From the NCBI RefSeq assembly GCF_045679555.1, contig NC_092096.1, positions 20,684,688 through 20,748,687 on the forward strand: a stretch of 64,000 nt of DNA. The letters are read 5' to 3'. Made by a program: the position numbers and the translations under genes. Origin of the DNA: Salvelinus alpinus. Its lineage: Eukaryota > Chordata > Actinopteri > Salmoniformes > Salmonidae. This document shows, piece after piece, positions 1-11,265 of this stretch (position 1 is its first letter; each line of letters begins with the position of its first letter). Below the pieces are notes generated by a model. That model did not search any database. It was given only the letters and a program-made list of their open reading frames with translations, and had not been told where the DNA came from.

Positions 1-737
1 GGATAAACTGCGTTCAATAGCGGATAAAAACAATGTGGAGCGAGCTTTCAGGTCGTGCGCCCCAACCACAACAGTACACTAAACTCGACCCTCGTTCTGA
101 ACAGCCCTACTTCTTAATTTCTCAAAGGAAAAACATCAACCAATTTCTAAAGACTTCTTGTCATCCACTGGAAGCAATAGGAACTGTAAGCAAGTGCCTT
201 AGAAATCTAGATCCACATAGAAAAGCCATTGAAAAGAGCGTGACCTCAAAAAAGAAATCCTGGATGGTTTGTCCTCGGGGTTTCACCTGCCAAATAAGTT
301 ATGTTATACTCAGACATAATTTTAACAGTTTTAGAAACGTTAGAGTGTTTTCTATCCAATTATATGCATATCCTAGCTTCTGGGCCTGAGTAGCAGGCAG
401 TTTACTTTGGGCACACTTTTCATCCGGACGTGAAAATAGTGCCCCCTAGCCTTAATAAGTTTAAACAACAGTGGGTGATACTGTAATCCTAATTCTACTT
501 TCACTTAATCCAGACTATAGTAAATGGTTCTACTAAACTCAAATATATTTCACACACGGATCTCACAGAGACAACCGCATGATAGACTTCAATTCCTAAT
601 AATATTTCTTAAGGGTGTAGAGTAACAGTAATATTTTATTCACCAGTGCCCCTGGTGAAAGAGTCACAAAGTAATTGTCTATGAAAATCTCTACAGAACC
701 CAACTTCCTTATAGTAATTATACTGGTATACTAAGGG
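1..737. other. Flank with no recognised gene
   Basis: AT-rich sequence with no motif I can assign. A plus-strand reading frame at 33-389 (118 codons) has no recognisable domain and no supporting splice or repeat context, so I treat it as chance. It lies outside the inverted duplication and adjoins the retroviral remnant that follows, so it may be further decayed retroviral DNA, but nothing shows that directly. Confidence 0.4.
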
Positions 738-1031
738 TTGTACATTTCCTATACTGTCCTGGGGGAAGGGAAGGCCCTTACTGTCTACTCAGACTCAGCA
801 TATGCTATTGGGGTTTGTTTGTCATGGTGTGGGTTTTGGGGAGCAAGAGGGTTTACTAACACCACAGGCACACCTATTAAAAACAGACCTTATGCTGAAC
901 AGTTGAATGAATCTATGCGAAAACCTAACAAATTGGTTATTGTTAAGGTTGAGGCACACACGGGTAGGAGTGATTATGCTAGTATTGTCTGCTTACCTTG
1001 TTCAATTTGGAGCTCTGGCACCATGGTGTAG
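738..1031 (+). pseudogene. Endogenous retrovirus RNase H remnant
   Basis: The reading frame contains the RNase H signature VYSDSAYAIGV (catalytic Asp in the DSAYA motif), then ARGF and GTPIKN, and about 40 residues later VKVEAHTG, which carries the conserved His region. This order is typical of the RNase H domain at the end of retroviral reverse transcriptase, most like class I (gamma/epsilon-type) fish endogenous retroviruses; the class is an inference. The upstream polymerase and the expected downstream integrase are not recognisable and stop codons follow, so this is an isolated fossil. It lies just outside the left duplication arm and has no counterpart beyond the right arm. Confidence 0.6.
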
Positions 1032-1759
1032 AATCTCCTCCAACTGGGGTGGACACTCACTCCTGGCAAGCTTGCCAAATGTTGGGGTAAGTTCTTTGTT
1101 CCTTGTCAATCATTGGCTTATTGATGAAATCAGCAATCAGACAATATCTTCTTTAAACAAACCAATCAAACCTTTATTAATGCAATTGCAGACAGAAGTT
1201 GACAACGGAAACACAGCACGCATGTTTCAGAGTAAATTCTGCTAGATAAAAAAGGTCAAAGTTGCTTTAATATGCTTGCAGTCAACCCCTAGTGATGTAA
1301 ATGCCTACGTCAACACCTTCTACTCCTGAGACCAGGCCCGTGCATATACAGTTATACAAACGTGCAGGAGAAAACAATAGTCCAGTGTTTTCTAAGGGCT
1401 CGGCAGTCATTTTCCATTCCCGTGTGGCTTACAGTGGTGTGTCTGACTTGTCTCTTATCTATTTACTCCCCTGCAGGGGTCTGTGTCTATGTATCTTTTA
1501 GCCTTGAGGCGATTTCTCACAGACACCCTGTTTTGACTGCAATGGCTCACACATCTGCTCAGACCGTTTCTTATAAGAGGCAGAGACTAGAAAAGAACTG
1601 TGGAACAGTATTAAGCCTTATAATGCACATATTGCTAATCTGTGGTCCAGGACCCTATAAATGTAGTGGTGGAAGATCTTATAGCCCTTCCCCTTCTATT
1701 AATACAACATAAGCATAATCAATTATTATAATACATCAATCATTTGGTGCAGCCCCTAT

Positions 1760-2075
1760 CATGACCCCAAAGTGACCCCATCAACAGGTAAGGTGGAGGT
1801 GATATGATCCTTGACTAGTCTCTCAAAGCACTTCATGATGACAGAAGTGAGTGCAACGGGCGGTAGTAATTTAGTTGAATTACCTTTGGGTTCAGGGACA
1901 ACGGTGGCCATCTTGTAGCATGTTGGTACAGCAGACTGGGACAGGGAGAGATTGAATATGTCCGTAAACACACCAGCCAGCTGCTCTGTGCATCCTCTGA
2001 GGACGCGGCTATGGATGCCGTCTGGGCAGGCAGCGTTGCGAGGGTTAACACTTTTAAATGTCTTACTGTTTAGAA
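1760..2075 (-). pseudogene. LINE reverse-transcriptase fragment (left arm)
   Basis: Minus-strand translation in two broken frames gives [19 protein letters not shown] followed by [20 protein letters not shown], the region just before the RT palm. It closely matches the same segment in the longer LINE at 20183-22250. It is a short dead piece shared by both duplication arms (right-arm partner near 44097-44400), so it predates the duplication. Confidence 0.7.
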
Positions 2076-2847
2076 ATACTGAATTTATTTGAGCACCATA
2101 GATGAAAGCCGGACGAAACCCAAACGCTGTTTTTCTCGAAATAAATCTTCATAAACAAAAAGGCACAGAGCGAATCCAAAGTGCAAAATTTAAAGTACTC
2201 AGGAAATAGTAGGAGAGATTCCTCTCAGGAAAACAAGTAACATTCACAATGACCGAAGAGAAATGGCAGAGGGAGTATATATATAGTGATTGGAACCAGG
2301 TGTGGGTATTGATGACGAGACAAGTCCGGGGTTGATGTGTGAAGGGCGTTTGCCAGCAGTAGGTTCAGCAGCAGCTAGAAGGCTGGCGACACCGAACGCC
2401 TGAGCTGGACAGGAAGGGGAGCCAAAGCGAAGGCTGGTGTGACATACTTAGGCCTCCTACTCATTACCAAGTGAGAATAACTTCAAACAAACTGTATTGC
2501 AACATGTAAAAGTACCTTACATTTCCTACAAAATAATAAGGATTAATAATTGTATTTTCTGTGAATAAACAAAGATATAACAGAAAAGCAACTATTCTAG
2601 TGGTGTCTCAAATCTATAGCCAATAGAATTGAATAGCCTACATAGCTAGTTTAGAAAAACAGGATTGTCTTTTTCTCCCCTTCTCAACGTTACCAGTAAC
2701 AATGGAAATCAATAACTGTCTCTGTCCTCATATGCTTCTTTCTTGTAAGCATTTTCCCATCCTGGAGTCCAAGACTTTGTGGAAATCTGTGGTCGACAAG
2801 AACAAACAATGTATGACAAGGTAGCATTAAACACTGTTACCCTATAC
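2076..2847. other. Repeat-like arm sequence, no gene
   Basis: No coding signal. The piece ending at 2444 (tgtgaca) resembles an LTR edge on the minus strand, but I cannot find convincing target duplications. About 290 bp between roughly 2430 and 2732 has no partner in the right arm, where the sequence jumps directly across (near 43755). Confidence 0.4.
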
Positions 2848-5030
2848 TGGTTATCATTATTTATTTAACTAGGCAAGTCAGTTAAGAACAAATTCTTATT
2901 TACAATGACGGCCTACCAAAAGGCCTCCTGTGGGGACCGGGAATAGAGATTAAAAATTTAAAATAAATAAAATATAAATATAGGACAAAACACACATCAC
3001 GACAAGGGAGACAACACAACACTACATAAAGAGAGACCTAAGACAACAATATAGCAAGGCAGCAACACATGACAACACAACATGGTAGCAGCACAAAACA
3101 TGGTACAAACATTATTGGGCACAGACAACAGCACAAAGGGCAAGAAGGTAGAGACAACAATACATCACACAAAGCAGCCACAACTGTCAGTAAGAGTGTC
3201 CATGATTGAGTCTTTGAATGAAGCGACTGAGATAAAACTGTCCAGTTTGAGTGTTAACTGCAGCTCGTTCCAGTCGCTAGCTGCAGCAAACTGAAAAGAG
3301 GAGCAACCCAGGGATGTGTGTGCTTTGGGGACCTTTAACAGAATGTGACTGGTAGAACAGGTGTTGTATGTGGAGGATGAAGGCTGCAGTAGATAGAATC
3401 AAGGGCAATGGTGACATTATTGAGGACCTTTAAGGTTGCAGTGACGCATCCATAACCTGAGCGGAAACCAGATTGCATACCCAAGAGTATATTATAGACA
3501 TCAAGAAAGCCAGTCAGTTGATTATTGGCAAGTTTTTCCAACGCTTTTGATAAACAGGGCAAAATAGAAATAGGCCTATAACAGTTAGGATAAGCTTGAT
3601 CTCCCCCTTTAAATAAAGGACAAACTGTGGCTGCCTTCCAAGCAATGGGAACCAGTTTTAAAGGTTGGTGATAGGCTTGGCGATGATAGGGGCAGCAACC
3701 TTAAAGAAGAAAGGGGGTCAGGTTTAAGGAGCTCCTTTAGCACCTCAGACTCAGTGACTGCCTGCAGGCAGAAACATTGTAGCGCGGCAGGGGAAAAAGA
3801 GGGAGAAGCGTCGGGGATAGTCCCATTAGAAGGGGTGGGAGATGAGGAAGTGTTGGACGGGCAAGGAGGCATGGCTGAGTCAAATAGGAATCTTGACTTA
3901 ATAAAGTGGCGATTAAAGAGCTCAGCCATGTGCTTCTTGTCAGTAATAACAACATCATCAACATTAAGGGACATGGGCAACTGTGAGGAGGAGGGTTTAT
4001 TCTCCAGGTCTTTAACCGTTTTCCAGAACTTCTTGGGGTTAGACCCACAGAGAGAGAACTGCTCTTTAAAGTAACTAACTTTGGCCTTCCGGATAGCCCG
4101 AGTGCACTTATTTATCATTTGCCTGAACAAGAGCCTGTCAGCCTGAGTATGCGTGTGCCAAGCCTTTTGCCAAATGCAATTCTTGAGGTGGAGTAACTCT
4201 GCAAGATCACAGTCGAACCAGGGGCTGAACCTGTTTTTAATTCTCATTTTCTTTATGGGGGCGTGTTTGTTAACAATACCACTGAAAATATCAAAAAAGA
4301 AGGTCCAAATGTCTTCGACAGAGGGGATCAAGCTGATTCTATACCATTTTACAGAGGCCAGTTCATGAAGGAAGGCTAGCTTATTTAAGTTTTTTGCAAG
4401 CGTCTATGACAAATCAAGACAGGTCGTTTCACTGAGTAGCCATTACGAACACAGGCTGTAAAACAGCTAAGTCATTACAGAAAACACCAGACTGATACCT
4501 ATCAGGATTATTTCTGAGTATAACATCGAGAGTAGCCTTCTCCGGGTGTTTGGAGTGATACCTTGTGGGATTGGTAATCTGAGAAACATTTAGGGAGTCC
4601 CATTGCTTTAGGACTTGGTCAGGTGGTTTAAGCATGTCCCAGTTTAGGTCACCTAGCAGGACAAATTCAGACTTAGTGTAAGGGGCCAGGAGAGAGCTTA
4701 GGGCAGGTAGGGTACAGGCCGGTGCTGATTGAGGACAATAGCACCCAGCAACAGTCAACAAATAACTATTTGAAAATGTAAATGCTTATTAAAACCAGCA
4801 AATCAAATTGTTTGGGGACAGACTTGGTGGAGACAACCGAGCACTGAAGGTGATCCTTGGTAAAGATTGCTACTCCCCCACCTTTGGAAGATCTGTCTTG
4901 CCAAAAAAGGTTTTAACCAGAAAGATTAAACGTCAGTTTTCAAAACACTCTTCCTTAACCACGTCTCAGTAATGACTAACACATCTGGATTGGATCTGTG
5001 AACCCACAATTTCAATTGATCCATTTTAGG
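2848..5030 (-). mobile_element. LINE with deleted RT core (left arm copy)
   Basis: A non-LTR retrotransposon on the minus strand. Pieces of an APE-type endonuclease are visible (ITETWL in the right-arm copy; LLGDLNWDML at about 4650), then a linker frame at 3609-4331 (240 aa, with WKTVKDLENK) and a stub of the RT start (SGFRSGYGCVTATLKVL, 3335-3562). The RT then jumps straight to its C-terminal end, so the catalytic palm is missing. The 3' end at 2848-2935 carries the tail also found on salmonid tRNA-derived SINEs (cttgcctagttaaataaa on the sense strand). The same internal deletion is present in the right arm, so the element was dead before the duplication. Confidence 0.85.
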
Positions 5031-7324
5031 TAATAAGCTTCTTATAAGGAACGACGCAGGAGATGAGAAGCAGGTACAGGGAGTGAAGGTTTATTAGCTG
5101 ACGGACATGAAACAGAACAGGAACAGCGTCTGGACAGGAACACATAACAACCATTAATGAGGACACAGGGAACACCACCAAGGAACAGACAGATATACAG
5201 GGGGTAATCAACAATATGAAGGAGACCAGGTGAGTCCAATGAGCGCAGCTGCGCGTAATGTTGGTAACAGGTGTGTATGATGACGGGTAGCCTGGCGCCC
5301 TCAAGCGCCAGGGAGGGGGAGCGGGAGCAGGCGTGGCTGCAAGTAGTTGGTGAAACAACAGCTGTGCTGGAATGAGGACAACCAGCATATTTTTCCCGGT
5401 GCTCCTTGTCTATTCTCTTTGCTAGTCGTCCCGGTTTTGACCAATGCCTGACACTGGACTACTTTCCCACCTGCCTGATCATCCTGCCTGCCCTGACTTT
5501 GAATCTGCCTACCCTTCAGTACCTATTGGACACTGAACTGGTTTTGACCTTCTGCCTGTACACGACCATTCTCTTGCCTACCCCTTTTTGATTGATAAAC
5601 ATTGTAAGACTCCAACCATCTTCCTCCTGTGTCTGCATCTGGGTCTCGCCTTGTGTCATGATAGTTGGAGCTTCCATGGCTGCTCCTGTACTAAGTTGAC
5701 CTACTGTCGGGGCTGGTGTTTCTGCAGGTCCTGGCATGGTTTCGAGACCTGTTCAGATGTCTGGCGCTCATTAATGTTTGGTGTCAAAGGACACTTTGAT
5801 TATGAATCAAGTTGACTTCATAGATTTTTTTATGATTCCTTTGGCAATATAAAAATTAATACGCACACAACATATAAACAAAACCATTCACTGTGAAAGT
5901 TGATACATCTAGGCCCTTCATATAGGCTATGTGCAGCACTTCGTTTCATTTATCGCATCATTATTGTTTTCTTGCTCAAACCGCCACGCAAACTCGTACG
6001 TCTAATCGTTGTAAGTTATGTTAGGTACGGCGGAAGTTTCTGTAAGAGCAATGAATCGACCATTAACTCTCGTTCTGCCACTGAGTCCTTACTTAAGAAC
6101 TATAGATGTATCACGTAAAGCAAGTGTTATTTTCATGTGAAAATGTAAATGGAATGTATTTTTGTTCCATTGTTTACATTTTTGTTGGTGGCCCAGTCTT
6201 TGAAGATATTCACAAATTAAGGAGTGTGGCTTTAAGCATCCTCATCACAAGCTCCACAAACCCTGCTGGCTTACCAACTTCAACTGTTGTTTCAACCACA
6301 TGGAATGCAGCCTAAAGAAAGGGAAAGGGGGATACCTAGTCAGTTGTACAACTGAATGCATTCAACTGAAATATGTCTTCCGCATTTAACCCAACCCCTC
6401 TGAATCTAACAGAACCTGCTGTGGGAATCTACCTCTCTCTTGTTATTTAACCTTTGTTTCCTCATATCTCTCAGAACATACAAGTTTTTAAAGACTAAAA
6501 AGAACATTGTGGGAATCTGGCCTTGTGCTAGAACCCTGAAATGCTGATACAGCTTGGTCCTAGCACCAGTCCTAGCACGTTCTTACTTAACAGTATGTTG
6601 TAAATAGTATGCATTACAATTAGTACACAGTAGCCTATGCAGTTTTAGTAAGTAGTAGGCAAGACAGATTTCGGACATGGCCTCTGTACTAGTCTAAAGA
6701 CAGTTTGTGAAGGAGTAAGATGGCCGCTCCATTTAGGACTATAGCGGCCATTTCTGATTCGGCAAATTTGATAAAGCACAGAAGGATTGTAAGAACCCAA
6801 CAACAGTAACTGGCACTACAGATGTATGGTCTTAATTTGAGCCAGTTTGCTACAGCAGAAAAATAATCCTGCAGGAACAGGAAATGGGAATTATTATTTG
6901 GATTATAATGAATGTACATTTTTGTAGGGGTCGATCCATTTTTCCTAAGGGGAGATTCATTCTGACATTTCAAACCTTTTTAATCCCATGGCGAGGTCAA
7001 ATTGATGGTTGAGGCTTTCTGGTTTATTTTCTCAATAGCTAGGTTTCCAGCAATTTGTTAGAAGATTTTCAAGCGAATATTTGAATATTCGGCCCAAAAA
7101 TGTGCACATTTTACCAGCAGTGGTATGTTTCCATCGAACTGGCTTCTTGACAATAAAAAACCATTGCGTAATGACGTAGTGCACATAAAAAGCATTTTAT
7201 CCTACATATTTTCTAATTGACCTAATGAAAAACTTTAATTCATCGCGCTTCCATCCCATATGGCACAAAAAGTCTGCCATAAACAGCAAATATTCTCACT
7301 CTGGTCTTGGCACATGTGTTAATG
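5031..7324. other. Arm sequence without recognised gene
   Basis: I see no host exon here. The stretch 5050-5790 looks like an old repeat (purine-rich tracts, short frames in both strands) and contains one copy of a roughly 65 bp unit that is expanded in the right arm (41190-41400). At 6825-6925 lies a dispersed repeat including ggctcaaattaagacc in reverse complement and tacatctgta at its edge; related copies are at 39395-39500 and 57340-57510. Confidence 0.5.
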
Positions 7325-7495
7325 GTGCAGCAGGTAGCCTAGTGGTTAGAGTGTTGGGCTAGTAACCGAAAGGTTTCTGGATCAAATCCCTGATCTGACA
7401 AATTAAAAATCTGTTATACCCCAGAACAAGGCAGTTAACCCACTGTTCACCGTTAGGCCGTCATTATAAATAAGAATGTGTTCTTAACTGATCTG
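7325..7495 (+). repeat. tRNA-derived SINE (left arm)
   Basis: The head agcctagtggttagagtgtt resembles a tRNA-type A box, and aaggtttctggatcaaatcc occupies the B-box position. It is followed by a SINE body and the LINE-type tail ggccgtcattataaataaga. The tail is interrupted at 7496 by a solo LTR. The right-arm partner is at 38826-38995, minus strand. Confidence 0.85.
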
Positions 7496-7855
7496 TGTAA
7501 CGGTTGTCGTCGGGAGAAAGAGAGGACCAAGGTGCAGCATGGGAAGTGTTCATCTTATTTAATGAAAGTGAACACTTCAAAATACAAAACAACAAAGTGA
7601 AAACCGAAACAGTTCTATCTGGTGCAGACACACAAAGACTGAAAATAACCACCCACAAAACCCAACAGAAAACAGGCTACCTAAATATGGTTCCCAATCA
7701 GAGACAATGACTAACACCTGCCTCTGATTGAGAACCATATCAGGCCAAACAAGAAAACCAACACAGAAACACAAAACATAGATTACCCACCCAACTCACG
7801 CCCTGACCACACTAAAACAAAGAAAATACAAAAGAACTATGGTCAGAACGTGACA
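7496..7855 (-). mobile_element. Solo LTR (left arm copy)
   Basis: A 360 bp element beginning tgtaacggttgtcg and ending agaacgtgaca (TG...CA ends), flanked by atctg and acctg, a 5 bp target duplication with one mismatch. On the minus strand it contains an ATG 57 bp before the LTR end that opens MNTSHAAPWSS, the start peptide shared by the other LTRs of this family. It sits inside a SINE tail and is present in both duplication arms. Confidence 0.8.
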
Positions 7856-8573
7856 ACCTGCCTATTTAAATATATAAAAAAACAAATCTTCTATCTGATC
7901 TACCTGATCCTATAGCAGTACAATAAAACAGCAATCTGTGCCCTTGCTCACCCGACCTGTGTTGATTGACAGTTTGCTGGTCTAATGAGAGTGCTGAGTG
8001 TGTGTGTTTCATTAGCCAATCTGTAATGTTTTTTTGTTGTTGCAAGGGCCATGCCATGGTTACTGTGTCTGGCTGTGTGTATGTAGGATAGTTAAAATGG
8101 CTATTCCATCAAACTTTAAATTATTAGAAAAGTACACAATGCAGAACAGAATATCCAGGTTGGTCAGTGGCTCAAAGACCTCTCTGATGAGCATAGGCTA
8201 CCCGTCCTGTTGGGGGAGGACGCAAAGATCTGTGGGTTGGCAGCGCACTACATTGGTGCCTGCCATAAAATGAGGGACAGTGTCTGACAGACCAACCAAC
8301 CTGCACATGTCCTCTATGCTTATTGTTATTGTTCAATGTATGGTTATTTTGACCCTTGGTTATTGTTGCTACTGTTGTCCCGTTGACAATTTTGAATCTT
8401 ATTATTTTAATATTGTAAATATCCAAAGTAAGCTTTGGCAATATGTACATTGTTACATCATGCCAATAAAGCAAATTGAATTGAAAGGTATGTGTTGCAG
8501 ACTACTCCGGTGTAGAAGTCCATAACGTTAAATAAATAAAGCATCCCAAGGTTAATGCCATAGATATTGTTAT
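7856..8573. other. Arm sequence without recognised gene
   Basis: No coding or repeat feature that I can name. It is matched in the right arm at 37863-38460, just beyond the solo LTR that inserted there, plus about 125 bp (35640-35767) on the other side of that LTR. Around 8443-8452 it preserves the unoccupied target site of that LTR (gtacattgtt). Confidence 0.5.
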
Positions 8574-8730
8574 TTTACATTTACATTTAAGTCATTTAGC
8601 AGACGCTCTTATCCAGAGCGACTTACAAATTGGTGCATTCACCTTATGATATCCAGTGGAACAACCACTTTACAATAGTGCATCTAACTCTTTTAAGGGG
8701 AGGGGGGGGGGGTAGAAGGATTACTTTATC

Positions 8731-10065
8731 CTATCCTAGGTATTCCTTAAAGAGGTGGGGTTTCAGGTGTCTCCGGAAGGTGGTGATTGACTCCGCTGAC
8801 CTGGCGTCGTGAGGGAGTTTGTTCCACCATTGGGGTGCCAGAGCAGCGAACAGTTTTGACTGGGCTGAGCGGGAACTGTACTTCCTCAGAGGTAGGGAGG
8901 CGAGCAGGCCAGAGGTGGATGAACGCAGTGCCCTTGTTTGGGTGTAGGGCCTGATCAGAGCCTGAAGGTACGGAGGTGCCGTTCCCGTCACAGCTCCGTA
9001 GGCAAGCACCATGGTCTTGTAGCGGATGCGAGCTTCAACTGGAAGCCAGTGGAGAGAGCGGAGGAGCGGGGTGACGTGAGAGAACTTGGGAAGGTTGAAC
9101 ACCAGACGGGCTGCGGCGTTCTGGATGAGTTGTAGGGGTTTAATGGCACAGGCAGGGAGCCCAGCCAACAGCGAGTTGCAGTAATCCAGACGGGAGATGA
9201 CAAGTGCCTGGATTAGGACCTGCGCCGCTTCCTTTGTGAGGCAGGGTCGTACTCTGCGAATGTTGTAGAGCATGAACCTACAGGAACGGGTCACCGCCTT
9301 GATGTTAGTTGAGAACGACAGGGTGTTGTCCAGGATCACGCCAAGGTTCTTAGCACTCTGCGAGGAGGACACAATGGAGTTGTCAACCGTGATGGCGAGA
9401 TCATGGAACGGGCAGTCCTTCCCCGGGAGGAAGAGCAGCTCTGTCTTGCCGAGGTTCAGCTTGAGGTGGTGATCCGTCATCCACACTGATATGTCTGCCA
9501 GACATGCAGAGATGCGATTCGCCACCTGGTTATCAGAAGGGGGAAAGGAGAAGATTAATTGTGTGTCGTCTGCATAGCAATGATAGGAGAGACCATGTGA
9601 GGATATGACAGAGCCAAGTGACTTGGTGTATAGCGAGAATAGGAGAGGGCCTAGAACAGAGCCCTGGGGGACACCAGTGGTGAGAGCACGTGGTGCGGAG
9701 ACAGATTCTCGCCACGCCACCTGGTAGGAGCGACCTGTCAGGTAGGATGCAATCCAAGCGTGGGCCGCGCCGGAGATGCCCAACTCGGAGAGGGTGGAGA
9801 GGAGGATCTGATGGTTCACAGTATCAAAGGCAGCCGATAGGTCTAGAAGGATGAGAGCAGAGGAGAGAGAGTTAGCTTTAGCAGTGCGGAGCGCCTCCGT
9901 GACACAGAGAAGAGCAGTCTCAGTTGAATGACTAGTCTTGAAACCTGACTTATTTGGATCAAGAAGGTCATTCTGAGAGAGATAGCAGGAGAGCTGGCCA
10001 AGGACGGCACGTTCAAGAGTTTGAGAGAAAAGAAAGAAGGGATACTGGTCTGTAGTTGTTGACAT
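8731..10065 (-). pseudogene. L2 LINE reverse transcriptase ORF (frameshifted)
   Basis: 444 residues of RT. The order is LLDLSAAFDTVNHQIL (motif A region with catalytic Asp), SYLTGRSYQV, GVPQGSVLGPLLFSLYT (motif B), YHCYADDTQLIFSF (motif C with the two Asp), then GKTELLFLP, LGVILDNTLSF and a C-terminal region with SLHWLPVEARI. All catalytic residues are present. It would normally be continuous with the frame ending near 10013, but a 2 bp loss separates them. The apparent N-terminus MSTTTDQYPFF is therefore out-of-frame read-through, not a real start. L2/CR1-group assignment rests on motif resemblance. Confidence 0.8.
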
Positions 10066-11167
10066 CGGAGGGATCGAGTGTAGGTTTTTTCAGAAGGGGT
10101 GCAACTCTCGCTCTCTTGAAGACGGAAGGGACGTAGCCAGCGGTCAAGGATGAGTTGATGAGCGAGGTGAGGTAAGGGAGAAGGTCTCCGGAAATGGTCT
10201 GGAGAAGAGAGGAGGGGATAGGGTCAAGCGGGCAGGTTGTTGGGCGGCCGGCCGTCACAAGACGCGAGATTTCATCTGGAGAGAGAGGGGAGAAAGAGGT
10301 CAAAGCACAGGGTAGGGCAGTGTGAGCAGAACCAGCGGTGTCGTTTGACTTAGCAAACGAGGATCGGATGTCGTCGACCTTCTTTTCAAAATGGTTGACG
10401 AAGTCATCCGCAGAGAGGGAGGAGGGGGGAGGGGGAGGAGGATTCAGGAGGGAGGAGAAGGTGGCAAAGAGCTTCCTAGGGTTAGAGGCAGATGCTTGGA
10501 ATTTAGAGTGGTAGAAAGTGGCTTTAGCAGCAGAGACAGAAGAGGAGAATGTGGAGAGGAGGAAGTGAAAGGATGCCAGGTCCGCAGGGAGGCGAGTTTT
10601 CCTCCATTTCCGCTCGGCTGCCCGGAGCCCTGTTCTGTGAGCTCGCAATGAGTCGTCGAGCCACGGAGCAGGAGGGGAGGACCGAGCCGGCCTGGAGGAA
10701 AGAGGACATAGAGAGTCAAAGGATGCAGAAAGGGAGGAGAGGAGGGTTGAGGAGGCAGAATCAGGAGATAGGTTGGAGAAGGTTTGAGCAGAGGGAAGAG
10801 ATGATAGGATGGAAGAGGAGAGAGTAGCGGGGGAGAGAGAGCAAAGGTTGGGACGGCGCGATACCATCCGAGTAGGGGCAGTGTGGGAAGTGTTGGATGA
10901 GAGCGAGAGGGAAAAGGATACAAGGTAGTGGTCGGAGACTTGGAGGGGAGTTGCAATGAGATTAGTGGAAGAAAAGCATCTAGTAAAGATGAGGTCAAGC
11001 GTATTGCCTGCCTTGTGAGTAGGGGGGGAAGGTGAGAGGGTGAGGTCAAAAGAGGAGAGGAGTGGAAAGAAGGAGGCAGAGAGGAATGAGTCAAAGGTAG
11101 ACGTGGGGAGGTTAAAGTCACACAGAACTGTGAGAGGTGAGCCATCCTCAGGAAAGGAACTTATCAA
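10013..11167 (-). pseudogene. L2 LINE endonuclease/linker ORF (5'-truncated)
   Basis: 384 residues covering the end of an APE-type endonuclease (CDFNLPTSTFDSF, AGNTLDLIFTR, VSDHYLVSF with the terminal DH catalytic pair) and a Ser/Pro-rich linker, finishing at NNYRPVSLLSF where the RT begins. The first catalytic blocks of the endonuclease are absent because the copy is 5'-truncated near 11265. A frameshift at about 10050 separates it from the RT frame. Confidence 0.75.
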
Positions 11168-11265
11168 GGCGTCAAGCTCATTGATGAACTCTCCAAGGGA
11201 ACCTGGAGGGCGATAAATGATAAGGATGTTAAGCTTGAAAGGGCTGGTAACTGTGACAGCATGGA

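Larger units (their letters stand above)
8574..11265 (-). mobile_element. L2-type LINE, 5'-truncated, nearly intact RT
   Basis: A minus-strand non-LTR retrotransposon. Frame 10013-11167 holds the C-terminal part of the endonuclease (VLCDFNLPTSTF, LDLIFTR) and linker. Frame 8731-10065 (444 aa) holds the RT with LLDLSAAFDTVNH, GVPQGSVLGPLLF and the catalytic CYADDTQ, through to the thumb. The two frames overlap at 10013-10065. Compared with the related fragment at 12860-13219, which reads SLLSFLSKTLERAVL, two bases are missing here, giving a frameshift. The 3' tail at 8574-8640 contains the gcagacgctcttatcc motif. The right arm has an empty site at 35636-35650, so insertion followed the duplication; only about 2 bp is duplicated at the ends. 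Confidence 0.88.

Noticed and set aside
7325..7420. tRNA gene
   Set aside because: A- and B-box-like words are present but the body continues into a SINE with a LINE tail and the cloverleaf is degenerate; same for the other SINEs.
10444..11145. 233-codon Ser/Pro/Leu-rich minus-strand frame
   Set aside because: It lies in the shifted frame of the L2 endonuclease/linker coding region and is its shadow.
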